Assembly (NCBI GenBank): GCA_030591745.1
Contig: JAUVAM010000036.1
Location: 1-11,734, forward strand
Length of the DNA: 11,734 bases
DNA from: Deltaproteobacteria bacterium
GTDB taxonomy: Bacteria; Myxococcota; B64-G9
Direction of reading: 5' to 3'
The notes below the pieces were generated by a model. The model saw nothing but the letters and a program-made list of their open reading frames with translations, ran no database searches and was not told the DNA's origin. This document shows, one piece after another, positions 1-7,948 of the stretch. Positions within the stretch are counted from its first letter, which is position 1. Each line of letters starts with the position of its first letter. Made by a program: the position numbers and the translations under genes.

Positions 1-675
1 GGGGATCCATACATGGGACTGGGGCCCATCATGCCTTGGCTTTTGGCCGGGGGCTTGTTGGGCTTGGTCCTTCTTTTTGGCGGGAGAAAAAGTGCCTTAC
101 ATGGGGGTGCCGCCCGGACCCTGGCCGCAATGGTTGTGGCCTACCTTCTTTTTGCTTCCTGTTTGGATAAGTGGCGCATGATGAACGGCTGGTCCGTGGG
201 GCCGCGCTATCTGGTGCCTGTTTTGCCTATGTTGGCCCTGGCCGCTGGGATGGGTTGGGATTGGTTGGCCTCGAAGGGTCGATGGCTGGCCGTCCCCGTG
301 GCCGGCCTGGCGGCCGCTTCGGTGCTTATGGTGGGCGCGGTGACCGTGGTTTTCCCCCAGCCACCCGACTGGGTGAGAAATCCATTCGGCGAGTTGGCAC
401 TGCCTCTCTTGCTGGAGGGCCAGAGCGTGCCCAGCTTGGGCTCTTTTTTGGGGTCATTTTCCATGTTGCCCATGGGCCTGATTTTGCTGACTGTTGCGGC
501 TTGGCTATGCTGGCCGACCGAACGGGTGGCCGGGCCGGGAAGGAAGGCGCGTTTCGTGGCTGCCTTGATTGTGGCCGTGATGTGGGTTGGCCTGTGGGCG
601 GCGATCAGCCCAAGTGAACCCAAGGCAGTCGAAGACGGACGCACTTTTGTGCGCCGGACCTTGGAGAAAAGATGA
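1..675 (+). CDS. C-terminal part of a polytopic membrane protein with a GPRYL motif (5' end outside the window)
   Basis: The reading frame is open from the first base (it begins G-D-P-Y-M) to the TGA at 673-675, so the true start lies upstream and the ATG at 13 is internal. About six hydrophobic segments are visible in the 224 residues, and the sequence GWSVGPRYLVPVLPML lies between the second and third. A W-x-x-GPRYL-x-P-x-x-P signature is common in large, uncharacterised inner-membrane proteins resembling GT-C glycosyltransferases (dolichyl-phosphate-mannose-dependent mannosyltransferase-like). If that holds, it would move a sugar from a lipid carrier on the periplasmic side, but the acidic catalytic loop expected near the N-terminus is not in the window, so activity cannot be judged. 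The stop overlaps the start of the next gene (ATGA at 672-675), which shows it is in an operon with the barrel gene. I am confident it is a real membrane protein and only moderately confident of the family. Confidence 0.7.
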   Translation, partial: GDPYMGLGPIMPWLLAGGLLGLVLLFGGRKSALHGGAARTLAAMVVAYLLFASCLDKWRMMNGWSVGPRYLVPVLPMLALAAGMGWDWLASKGRWLAVPVAGLAAASVLMVGAVTVVFPQPPDWVRNPFGELALPLLLEGQSVPSLGSFLGSFSMLPMGLILLTVAAWLCWPTERVAGPGRKARFVAALIVAVMWVGLWAAISPSEPKAVEDGRTFVRRTLEKR

Positions 676-2027
676 GGGATTGGAAATCATGGATGGTCCT
701 GAGTCTGATCCTGGCCTTTTGCTTAACAAGGAGCGGTCCTGCCCAGGCAGACGAATACAATCACCGTAACGTGATCATCGGGGAGCGGGCGGCGGGCATG
801 GGCGGTGCGGCCACGGCCCTGGCTGAAGACGCGTCGACGGCCTACTACAATCCGGCCGGCCTGGTGCTGAGTTATCGAAAGAACTTGAGCCTTTCGGCCA
901 CCCTGTTGCAGACTCGCAGCCGTTTTGTGGCCGATTATTTGGGTGCCGAAGGCGTGGAGCAGACATCCATGTCCATCATCGCCGCCTCCTGGTGTTACGC
1001 GACGGATCTCTGGGGCGGCCGTTTTGCCTTCAGCATCCTGGTGCCGGACAGCCATGACTTCCAGATGGATGAGGTCTTGACGACCCGCCTGGCCATGCCA
1101 GACGGCTCGAATCTGGTGGGCGCTCATTTGATTCGTCAGAAACAATACGACAGCTACATCCTGGGCCCCAGCATGGCCTGGAGCCTCGGCGAAAAGTGGT
1201 CCATCGGTTTCTCTCTCTTGTTTTTCTATCGGACCTACATCGATCGGATGGATGACACCTTTCTATACGACACAGGAGCCATCACCGAGATCATTGATGA
1301 TGCCAGTGGTTGGAGCCTGGGTGCCGAGTCCCATTTGGGTTTGATGTGGCAGCCTTTAGACGAATTGCGCATCGGTTTGCTGGCCCGGTTGGGCGGTTCC
1401 TTCACGGATCACGGGAAAAGGCGCCTGTTGCGTATCGAGTCCAGCGCCGCATCGCCTGGGTCTTTTTCGCGGGTGACCGTGGGCGACGAATTTGGTGATG
1501 GGGACGAAGTGAAGAGCGAAAGTCCCACCAGTTTCAGCTTCGGGATGGCTTTGAGGGTCAGCAAGGATTGGCTGTTGGCCATCGACTCGTCTTTTTACCT
1601 GCCCATGGAATACGAACGGCTGGGTAGGCTGATCCGCATGGAGTTCACCTGGAACATCGCGGTGGGTGCCGAGGTTATTCTTTTCGACAAATGGCCCCTG
1701 CGTTTCGGTTTCTTCACCAACAACTCGGCGGCCCCAGGCATCGACAGGAGCCTGGTCTCGGGCATCGATCCGGCTACCTACACTCGGGATGATGTGCCGG
1801 CCGAGAAAATCGACTATTATGGATTGACCCTCAGTCTGGGAAAGCTGGGTGCCAATTCGACCATCGATGTGGCTCTGCAGTTTGCCCTGGGCACGGGCGA
1901 GCGGGTCGAAGTGTTGGCCACCGGGGCCGCGGTGCATGCGGTACTGGATACGTCCTTCGGCTTGACCATCTCGGGCTCGTACATCTTCGACGACAGCTCG
2001 GAGGAGCCGGAGAAAGAAAAAGGGTAA
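672..2027 (+). CDS. FadL/OmpP1/TodX-like outer-membrane beta-barrel protein
   Basis: The 451-residue product starts with a signal peptide (about residues 1-26, cut after AQA). Next comes the strong N-terminal signature GMGGAATALAEDAS followed by TAYYNPAGL (about residues 42-64), which is the glycine-rich hatch and NPA region of the FadL/OmpP1 family. The rest alternates polar and hydrophobic residues with aromatic girdles, as in a 14-strand barrel, and the length suits the family (about 400-480). The family takes up hydrophobic molecules such as long-chain fatty acids or aromatic hydrocarbons across the outer membrane; the substrate here cannot be told. The last strand (GLTISGSYIF) is followed by a 12-residue acidic and lysine-rich tail, whereas barrels usually end on the terminal aromatic residue. 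Translation is probably coupled to the upstream gene through the ATGA overlap, with a GGAG ribosome site at 663-666. The next gene follows 10 bases later, in the same operon. Confidence 0.85.
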   Translation: MRDWKSWMVLSLILAFCLTRSGPAQADEYNHRNVIIGERAAGMGGAATALAEDASTAYYNPAGLVLSYRKNLSLSATLLQTRSRFVADYLGAEGVEQTSMSIIAASWCYATDLWGGRFAFSILVPDSHDFQMDEVLTTRLAMPDGSNLVGAHLIRQKQYDSYILGPSMAWSLGEKWSIGFSLLFFYRTYIDRMDDTFLYDTGAITEIIDDASGWSLGAESHLGLMWQPLDELRIGLLARLGGSFTDHGKRRLLRIESSAASPGSFSRVTVGDEFGDGDEVKSESPTSFSFGMALRVSKDWLLAIDSSFYLPMEYERLGRLIRMEFTWNIAVGAEVILFDKWPLRFGFFTNNSAAPGIDRSLVSGIDPATYTRDDVPAEKIDYYGLTLSLGKLGANSTIDVALQFALGTGERVEVLATGAAVHAVLDTSFGLTISGSYIFDDSSEEPEKEKG

Positions 2028-2037
2028 ACTCATTTTG

Positions 2038-2958
2038 ATGCGTTTTGTTTTAATACGTTTTCTTTTGCTCCTGATCTGTGTGTTTTCGCTGGCTGATCCT
2101 GTCTGGGCTGCTGGTTCCTGGAGCCTGAGCAGCGAGCAAGCACGGCACCAGGTGACCCTGCAGGGGAAAACAGAGGGCATGTTCTTGCTGCCTTCAGGGA
2201 GCATGATGGTGCTGAAAGTCGACGGGCCCACTCATCTGGGTCTGCGATTGCGGCAGATTTTGACGCCCCCTCGGCAGCCGATGCCGGTGGATCTGACCGT
2301 GGTTCGAGACGACGCTGCTCAGGCCACGGTGCGTTTCAAAAGTCCCGCGGCAGATGGAGCGAGCCTGATTGGTGGAGCAACCGAAGCGCTCACCGGCCCT
2401 TTGTTGGTCAAGATCGAGGTGCCCGCGGGCAAGCACTTGTACCGTCTGCTGATCTCCGGACCCGCGGGCGGCGTATTGATTACTCCATTTACCGGCAGAC
2501 TCGCCGATAGCCAAGTGGCTGTGCTTGCGACGCCGGGAGGACCCGGCGAGGTGAAGACTCCACCTGGGGCGAAAAAACGTCGGCGACGAACACTCAAGCC
2601 GCCCAAGGTACCCGAGCCTGAAATCATCGCAGGCGTGGCGCTCCACACAAAGGAGCCCGACAGGGTTCGAATCGATCTCATCTTCCATAAACCCGAGCCG
2701 GATGGCGAGCGACACCTGCTTGGGCCCGGTGCGCGCATCTCGGCGGGCCTAGGCGGCATGCTTTGGGTCGGAGCGGGCTTGGCCGCCATCGGCGGGGCGG
2801 TGCAGGAGGGGAGGGCCGCGGATGATGACGTTCAGACTGGGGCTTACGCCAGTTTGGGTCATGCGGATCGGGCCTACGAAACCGCGGCCGTGCTGGCTGG
2901 ACTTGGTGGTGCTGCTTTGATGACCGCTGTTGTTTTCTACTTGATTGAAGATCCCTGA
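2038..2958 (+). CDS. Exported protein of unknown function with a C-terminal glycine-rich two-helix membrane hairpin
   Basis: I do not recognise a named family. The 306-residue product has a signal peptide (about residues 1-24, cut near VWA/AG) and a beta-rich extracytoplasmic region to about residue 170. A very basic, proline-rich linker follows (KKRRRR, then PPKVPEPE), then another short folded stretch. Two hydrophobic glycine/alanine-rich segments near the C-terminus (around GGMLWVGAGLAAIGG and VLAGLGGAALMTAVVFYLI) are separated by an acidic spacer. This terminal hairpin resembles the tails of many exported proteins, often TPR or PEGA proteins, in Myxococcota, but no TPR or PEGA repeat is visible here. 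An in-frame TTG lies at 2035 immediately before the ATG at 2038; AGGG at 2021-2024 is the only ribosome site and fits TTG spacing slightly better, so the start is uncertain by one codon. It is the last gene of the operon with the barrel protein, so a role in the envelope is likely. Confidence 0.8.
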   Translation: MRFVLIRFLLLLICVFSLADPVWAAGSWSLSSEQARHQVTLQGKTEGMFLLPSGSMMVLKVDGPTHLGLRLRQILTPPRQPMPVDLTVVRDDAAQATVRFKSPAADGASLIGGATEALTGPLLVKIEVPAGKHLYRLLISGPAGGVLITPFTGRLADSQVAVLATPGGPGEVKTPPGAKKRRRRTLKPPKVPEPEIIAGVALHTKEPDRVRIDLIFHKPEPDGERHLLGPGARISAGLGGMLWVGAGLAAIGGAVQEGRAADDDVQTGAYASLGHADRAYETAAVLAGLGGAALMTAVVFYLIEDP

Positions 2959-2973
2959 CGAGCTTGGGCGTGC

Positions 2974-5211
2974 TCAGTAGCGTTCGCCGAGCAGAAAGGC
3001 CATGGACTCCGCCGCACACTTGTCGCAGTAACCAAAGCGTTCGACCAGGGATTCGCGCATCCGCACGGCCACCTCGGCGTCTTTGCCTTCAAGCAATTCA
3101 CCGTCTGATTGAGCCAAAAAGCTCTTGAAGTTGCGCTGGATGATTTCTTTTCGGGAGGAGACGAAGTTCTCTTTGATGCGATCAAAGAGGCGCGGGAAAA
3201 CCTTGACGTAATCTGGTGGACCCTCGGGTTTGTTGCCGGACTCGGCCTGATCCAGTGCATAGGCACCGATTTGAGCGATCAGTCCTTTACGGAAGGGCTC
3301 TGGTTTTTCGTCCTCCGGCCGGATGATTTGCTCAACTTCAGTCATGATTTTTTCGGAAGCCGGTTCGGATTTTCGGGTGACTGGGTCGTGTACGTTCTCT
3401 TTTTTCAGCCAAGCGTTCACATGTTGAATGTAGCGTTCGAAGAGCTCCTGGTAGCTGGTGTCTGTGGCCAGGCCCATGGACTCCGCCGCCTCATCCTCCA
3501 AGAGATCAAGATAGTGTTTTTTGATCTCTTTCAGGATGCCGTCTTGGTCCAGGTAGGCACCCTCGGTGTCTCTCTGCAAGAAAGAAAAGATACTTTTGTC
3601 GCGTAGCAGGGCTTCGATTTCGCTGAAAAGGCCCAGGGGACTCAGGCAGAGTCGATCGCTGGCCTGGGCCGCGCTCATGAGCAGCATTCGCACCGCGCGG
3701 GCCGAGGCACCCGTTGCGCCTTCGTAGTTCTTGCCCTGCCAGGCCGCCAAGGTTGCGACCGCTTGCTTGAGCTGTTTTGCCACCATGGTGTTGAGAAGAT
3801 CCGGCACATGGCCCGAGTCGTAGAGCTTGGCTTTGTCCAAGGGGCTCAAGCTCTTTACGGCTTTTTGCAATTCCTTGCTCTCGAAGTGCTTGGAATCGGG
3901 TTGACGCAGACGTGTCAACACGGCCCACAGGGCGGCCAGTTCCAGGGTGTGAGGAGCCAAGTGTCGTTCCAGGGATTCGGTACGCACTTGATCGGCGTAA
4001 ATTTGGATTTCTTCGCTGGTCCGGACCAGGTAGGGAACGCGCACAAGTTCGAGGCGCCCCTTGAAGGAGGCGAAGTCGGGATAGGCCTTGAATGACTCCA
4101 GCATCATTTCATTGCTTGAGCCGATGAAGACCGTGTCCAAAAACAGGGTGCTGCGGTCCATGGTCACCTGTCCATTTTCGCAGGTCACCAGCAAGTACTT
4201 GAAGGAGTCGATGGGGCGCTTGAGCAGGTTGTCGTATTCCAGAAGTCCCCGATTGGCGTCCACCAATGGACCGCGCAGGGCGAAGATGTTCAGGTGGGCG
4301 ATGGCAGGCGGCAAGGCCGACAGATCTTGCGAAGCGGTCAGCTGCTGCTCGCCGGCGTCCACATGCATTTGGGGCTCCACCGTGGCCACGCCGCGTCGGT
4401 AGCGCCCTGATAACTCCAGACGCTGCACCTGCACATGACGCAATACCTCTGCGGCATCTCCGCCGTAGGAGGCCAACATGGCGTCGTGGATCGCGCGACA
4501 TTGGGCGCAGAGATCGCCCCGGAGCAAGTAGTCGGGGATTTGGAAATCCTGGGCCAGGCGGCCCTGCTCTTTGAGGTCGGCGAAGAGTCTGATGCGCTGT
4601 TCCCGCGGGATGAGCAGAAGGGGGTGGTCTTTCAATCCGCAGGGCAAGACGGCGTCCAATGCCTCGCCTGGCAGGTGAGCATAGCTGTCTCCGGGATTTT
4701 CACTCTCGCTTCCTTCGTCGCCAAAGCCGATGTGTCCACGACCGTTTTTCGCGGAAGGAAAAAGCCAACGATAGGCGTAGAGCTTGCCTTGATCGGAGGT
4801 GGAGTAATGTTCCATGGCGGCCGATATGGCCCGAATGATGGAGGTCTTGGCCGATCCGTTGGGCCCGTGGAGCAAGATGAGTCGATCGACTCGTCCGCTG
4901 CGGGCAAAGGTGTTGAGTAGCTTGTAAATGGCTTGCTGGGCCAGCTCTTGTCCGGCCACGCGACCTTGCCCGTCGGCGAGTTGGGCGTCGAAGAGTTTGT
5001 AGCGCTTGCGCTTGCCCATCGGGGTGTCAACTTCCCGGGTGCCGAAGAAGTCGAAGGCATCCCGGATGTATTGGGCCGACCCGCGAAGCTGATCCTCCGG
5101 GTTGGCCAAAAAGGCCTCCAGATATTCAGCGAAACTCAAGGGCTGGGCGGTGGCGGAAAAATGATTCTTGATGTCGTCGGTGATTTGTCGAATGCTTTTT
5201 TCATGGGCCAT
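2974..5211 (-). CDS. prkA: PrkA-family AAA+ serine protein kinase, divergent deltaproteobacterial-type
   Basis: The 745-residue cytoplasmic protein matches the AAA_PrkA plus PrkA C-terminal layout but is longer than the roughly 630-640 residues of E. coli YeaG or Bacillus PrkA. Visible parts are the Walker A loop GPNGSAKT (residues 116-123), a Walker B-like RGLLEYDNLLK (about 321-331), sensor-1-like GSSNEMM (364-370), and a conserved arginine in FKGRLELVRVPY (383-394). The C-terminal region after about 600 corresponds to the kinase-like domain. PrkA proteins are ATPases linked to serine phosphorylation, stress, stationary phase and sporulation, and protease activity has been reported for the Bacillus protein. 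There are two CxxC pairs (C235/C238 and C729/C732), a possible metal site. No yeaH or spoVR homologue is adjacent; the gene stands alone, converging on the upstream operon with a 15-base gap. ATG at 5211 (MAHEKS) is chosen over GTG at 5235, but neither has a proper ribosome site. The family is secure; the substrate is unknown. Confidence 0.9.
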   Translation of the reverse strand: MAHEKSIRQITDDIKNHFSATAQPLSFAEYLEAFLANPEDQLRGSAQYIRDAFDFFGTREVDTPMGKRKRYKLFDAQLADGQGRVAGQELAQQAIYKLLNTFARSGRVDRLILLHGPNGSAKTSIIRAISAAMEHYSTSDQGKLYAYRWLFPSAKNGRGHIGFGDEGSESENPGDSYAHLPGEALDAVLPCGLKDHPLLLIPREQRIRLFADLKEQGRLAQDFQIPDYLLRGDLCAQCRAIHDAMLASYGGDAAEVLRHVQVQRLELSGRYRRGVATVEPQMHVDAGEQQLTASQDLSALPPAIAHLNIFALRGPLVDANRGLLEYDNLLKRPIDSFKYLLVTCENGQVTMDRSTLFLDTVFIGSSNEMMLESFKAYPDFASFKGRLELVRVPYLVRTSEEIQIYADQVRTESLERHLAPHTLELAALWAVLTRLRQPDSKHFESKELQKAVKSLSPLDKAKLYDSGHVPDLLNTMVAKQLKQAVATLAAWQGKNYEGATGASARAVRMLLMSAAQASDRLCLSPLGLFSEIEALLRDKSIFSFLQRDTEGAYLDQDGILKEIKKHYLDLLEDEAAESMGLATDTSYQELFERYIQHVNAWLKKENVHDPVTRKSEPASEKIMTEVEQIIRPEDEKPEPFRKGLIAQIGAYALDQAESGNKPEGPPDYVKVFPRLFDRIKENFVSSRKEIIQRNFKSFLAQSDGELLEGKDAEVAVRMRESLVERFGYCDKCAAESMAFLLGERY

Positions 5212-5218
5212 GCCGAAG

Positions 5219-5248
5219 ACGCTAGCAGGGCCCACTCCGAAGTGTCAA
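5219..5248 (-). promoter_or_regulatory. Candidate promoter of prkA, possibly giving a leaderless transcript
   Basis: On the minus strand a perfect -35 box TTGACA (plus-strand TGTCAA, 5243-5248) is followed after 18 bases by TAGCGT (5224 to 5219), which matches the -10 consensus at only three of six positions. The predicted transcription start is near 5212, at or one base before the prkA ATG. This would fit the lack of a ribosome site for that gene, but the poor -10 box makes it tentative. Confidence 0.35.
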
Positions 5249-5279
5249 TCGAGAGTCTTTGGATTGCGGTGCCGGGCTT

Positions 5280-5308
5280 TTGACAGGTCCTTTGTTGAGC
5301 GCTATTCT
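5280..5308 (+). promoter_or_regulatory. Sigma-70-type promoter of the TonB receptor operon
   Basis: A perfect -35 TTGACA (5280-5285) lies 17 bases upstream of TATTCT (5303-5308, four of six matches). The predicted transcription start is near 5315, giving a leader of about 21 bases that ends in the GAGGAG ribosome site. It is divergent from the prkA promoter, with the two TTGACA boxes 31 bases apart. No Fur-like box or riboswitch is evident in this short leader. Confidence 0.6.
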
Positions 5309-5323
5309 GTGGGCGAATTTGAC

Positions 5324-5329
5324 GAGGAG
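5324..5329 (+). promoter_or_regulatory. Ribosome binding site deciding the TonB receptor start
   Basis: GAGGAG sits six bases before the ATG at 5336 and directly abuts the other in-frame ATG at 5330, so 5336 is the better start. Longer in-frame extensions back to 5168 would run through the promoter and into prkA. Confidence 0.7.
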
Positions 5330-5335
5330 ATGCGA

Positions 5336-7948
5336 ATGGCCGATGCGAAGATGCGTCTGGTTTTATCGGGATTCTTGGCTTTGTTCTTACTGGCCCCATC
5401 CGCCCAAGCGCAGATGGTCAACATGACCTTGATGCACACCCCTCCGGCCCGTATCGGCGCGGGTGAGGATCTGAAGATATCGGGCAACATTGTCGGTGCC
5501 GATCAGGTGAGCATCGCGGCCCTGGCCTATCGGGTTGAAGGCAGGAAGGAGTTCGAGATTGCCGAGCTGCGCCTGATCAAGGGAGACCGCTACGTGGGCG
5601 TTATTCCGGGCAAGTTCGTCAAAACACCGGCCATCGAGTATTTCTGTTACGCGGTAGACTTCGAGGGCAACCGTCGCGTGATTTTCGCATCCGAGCAGGA
5701 ACCACAACGGGTGCAGGTGGCGGCATTGATTATTGCGCCCAAGCCGGTCAAGCCCGATGACGCAGCAGGCAAAAAGCCCAAACCTAAAATAGATAAAAAA
5801 GACCCCAAGGCGCAAGATATGGTGGCTGTTGCGGCTCGTCCACTCCACCAAAGCAGCATGGCCTCCGGGCAGTCTCAGATTTTGGACCGGGCACCGGCCA
5901 TCGTGGCCAAGATGGACCGCCGAGAGATCGAAGACATGGGCGCGCGCACTGTGGGTGACGTGCTGGATCACATGGCCGGCATCTACGTGGAGCGAAACGT
6001 GTCCGGTGACTACCATGTGGCCATGCGCGGCATGCAAACCGACTCCGAGGTGCTGATTTTGCTGGATGGGCACCCGATCAACAACCTCTATTCAGGGGTG
6101 GCGCTGGTGGAGTGGCCCGCTGAAGCGGTCGAGTGGATAGAAGTGATTCGTGGACCAGGAACGGCGAGCTTCGGCTCCGGCGCCCTGATGGGCGTGGTCA
6201 ATATTCATTCCCGTCAAGGGGATGGTTTTTGGTCCAGCGCGGGCTATGGCATGTTCAACGAGGCCAGGATTTCCGCCGGTGGCGGTTATGCCAATGACGC
6301 CTTGCGAGTCGGTGGCCAAGTGCAGTTCATGCGCAGCGAGGGTCATGATCGTCTCGTGACTCAGGATGTCCTCTCCGGCGTCAAGGGATCCATCCCCACG
6401 GAGTTGGATGTGTCCAACACCCCAAACCCAGTGGATGACGGGCGATTGCAACTCCACGGCCAACTGCATGCCAGCCTTTTGAACCTTGCTGGTGGTGAGC
6501 TTTCCTTGATGAGTCACTATCTGTTCCAGCAGCGGGGCGGCTATATGGGCAAGTCCGACTCGCTGGACCTTGGCTCCGATCTCATCGACCATCTGGTTCA
6601 GGCTGATCTTCGTTTTGACCTGCCCTTGACCAAGACCTTCAAGCTTGAGACCCGGGCTTGGGTGGACATGCACGTGGTCGATCGGGATTTTCAGGTCCTT
6701 CCCGCTGCGCGCGAAGGAGATCTGAACGTCTACCTGGTCGGCGATATACCCCTGACCGATGGTATGCGTGAGCGATCTACTTATCAGACGCTGCAAACAG
6801 GATTGGACCTCGGTACTCGAGTGCAACTGTTGCCCAACAACAGTCTATGGGCCGGGCTGAGCTTCTCTTATCACCTTTTGCCCGACTTCACCTTGGAGCG
6901 GGACATCGGATCAGCCGCGGATTCGATCTGCACCGGCGGGTTGGAAAATTGTGAAGTGGCCATCCAGGGTTTTTCTTTGCCCGTGGGCCGCTTCGAAGCC
7001 AATCCGGAGGGCAAAAATCGCATCGTTTTTGGTGGCTTCGTCCAGGACCACTGGACAGACATCGTGCCTGGGCTTGATGCCTTGGCTGCGATTCGTTTGG
7101 ACTATTTCACCGACGCCGGCTTGGCTTTTTCGCCCAGGTTGGCTTTGGTCTATGGGCCCCTCGAGGGTTTGGACTTCAAGGCCCTTTATGCCATGAGCTA
7201 TCGGGCCCCTTCCTTCAAAGAGCTTCACGAAGATCCCCGATTTGATCCTTTGCGGGCCTTCGTGGGCATCGATTCTCTGAAGCCGGTGACCACCAACACC
7301 CTGGAGTTTGGGTCGGCCTGGCGTTTGAGCGCAGCCGGCGTGGACTATCGCCTGGCGGCAAATTTTTTCATGAGCTGGATTCGCGACAGCATCGTCGGGT
7401 TGGATTTGGGCTATGGACAGCCAAGTTATAGCAATGATCAGTCCATCGATCTTATGGGTACCGAACTGGAAGGAGAGGCCCGCTTCGGTGAGCGCTCTCG
7501 ACTCTTCGTCAACAGTTCTTGGTTCAGGGCCAAGGTGCGGATTTTGGGGCTGGGTAATGAGAGTTACATCACGGATATTCCCCAAATGCGTTTGAATTTG
7601 GGTTTGAACCTGGGCATGGGCAAATGGGTTAACCTGCACATGGGTGTGCGCCACTTCAGCGAGCGCCGCAACAACGTCCGGCTTTCCATGGAAATCCTCA
7701 ATTCTTATATCGTTCCGGCCACGACGATAGTGCGGGCGGGCCTGTCCAGTGAACCCCTGCTCTTCGATGGTCTGGTTGTTTACGCCCATGTCACGAATGC
7801 CTTTGATTCGACATGGTCTGATAGGCCCCCCCGGCCTGACCACATGACGGATTTTTTACCCAGGACCGGGTTTGCGTTCATGGTGGGCTTGGCTTGGCGC
7901 CCCGCTGAGACGGCTGCCCGCGCGAATGAAAAGGAGTCAAGAAGATGA
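5336..7948 (+). CDS. TonB-dependent outer-membrane receptor with an added N-terminal Ig/FN3-like domain
   Basis: The 870-residue product has a signal peptide (1-25, cut after AQA). An extra beta-rich domain follows (about 30-128, including ISIAALAYR-like strands and IEYFCYAVDFEG), then a Lys/Pro-rich linker (about 135-160). The plug domain (about 175-295) shows GARTVGDVLDHMAGI, VLILLDGHPIN and IEVIRGPGTASFGSGALMG, which are hallmark plug motifs; the remainder is a 22-strand-type barrel. MVAVAAR at about 162-168 is a possible TonB box. Such receptors use TonB-ExbBD energy to import scarce ligands such as siderophores, cobalamin, sugars or nucleotides; the sequence does not reveal the ligand. 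A loop contains the pair CTGGLENC, possibly a disulfide. The last strand (GFAFMVGLAW) is followed by a 14-residue charged tail, unlike typical barrels. The stop overlaps the start of the next gene (ATGA, 7945-7948), coupling it to the 5'-nucleotidase-C lipoprotein. The family is certain; the role of the extra domain is inferred. Confidence 0.93.
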   Translation: MADAKMRLVLSGFLALFLLAPSAQAQMVNMTLMHTPPARIGAGEDLKISGNIVGADQVSIAALAYRVEGRKEFEIAELRLIKGDRYVGVIPGKFVKTPAIEYFCYAVDFEGNRRVIFASEQEPQRVQVAALIIAPKPVKPDDAAGKKPKPKIDKKDPKAQDMVAVAARPLHQSSMASGQSQILDRAPAIVAKMDRREIEDMGARTVGDVLDHMAGIYVERNVSGDYHVAMRGMQTDSEVLILLDGHPINNLYSGVALVEWPAEAVEWIEVIRGPGTASFGSGALMGVVNIHSRQGDGFWSSAGYGMFNEARISAGGGYANDALRVGGQVQFMRSEGHDRLVTQDVLSGVKGSIPTELDVSNTPNPVDDGRLQLHGQLHASLLNLAGGELSLMSHYLFQQRGGYMGKSDSLDLGSDLIDHLVQADLRFDLPLTKTFKLETRAWVDMHVVDRDFQVLPAAREGDLNVYLVGDIPLTDGMRERSTYQTLQTGLDLGTRVQLLPNNSLWAGLSFSYHLLPDFTLERDIGSAADSICTGGLENCEVAIQGFSLPVGRFEANPEGKNRIVFGGFVQDHWTDIVPGLDALAAIRLDYFTDAGLAFSPRLALVYGPLEGLDFKALYAMSYRAPSFKELHEDPRFDPLRAFVGIDSLKPVTTNTLEFGSAWRLSAAGVDYRLAANFFMSWIRDSIVGLDLGYGQPSYSNDQSIDLMGTELEGEARFGERSRLFVNSSWFRAKVRILGLGNESYITDIPQMRLNLGLNLGMGKWVNLHMGVRHFSERRNNVRLSMEILNSYIVPATTIVRAGLSSEPLLFDGLVVYAHVTNAFDSTWSDRPPRPDHMTDFLPRTGFAFMVGLAWRPAETAARANEKESRR

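Noticed and set aside
1356..2231. Long minus-strand open frame (291 codons) opposite the FadL-like gene
   Set aside because: The product has no recognisable domain or signal and overlaps two well-supported plus-strand genes; it is best explained by codon bias on the opposite strand.
5168..5335. Upstream extension of the TonB receptor frame into prkA
   Set aside because: It would place the signal peptide internally and include the promoter; the GAGGAG site and signal peptide support the ATG at 5336.
6911..7843. Long minus-strand open frame (310 codons) opposite the TonB receptor barrel
   Set aside because: The receptor barrel on the plus strand is continuous and clearly coding; the antisense product is low-complexity and His/Gln-rich without family features.
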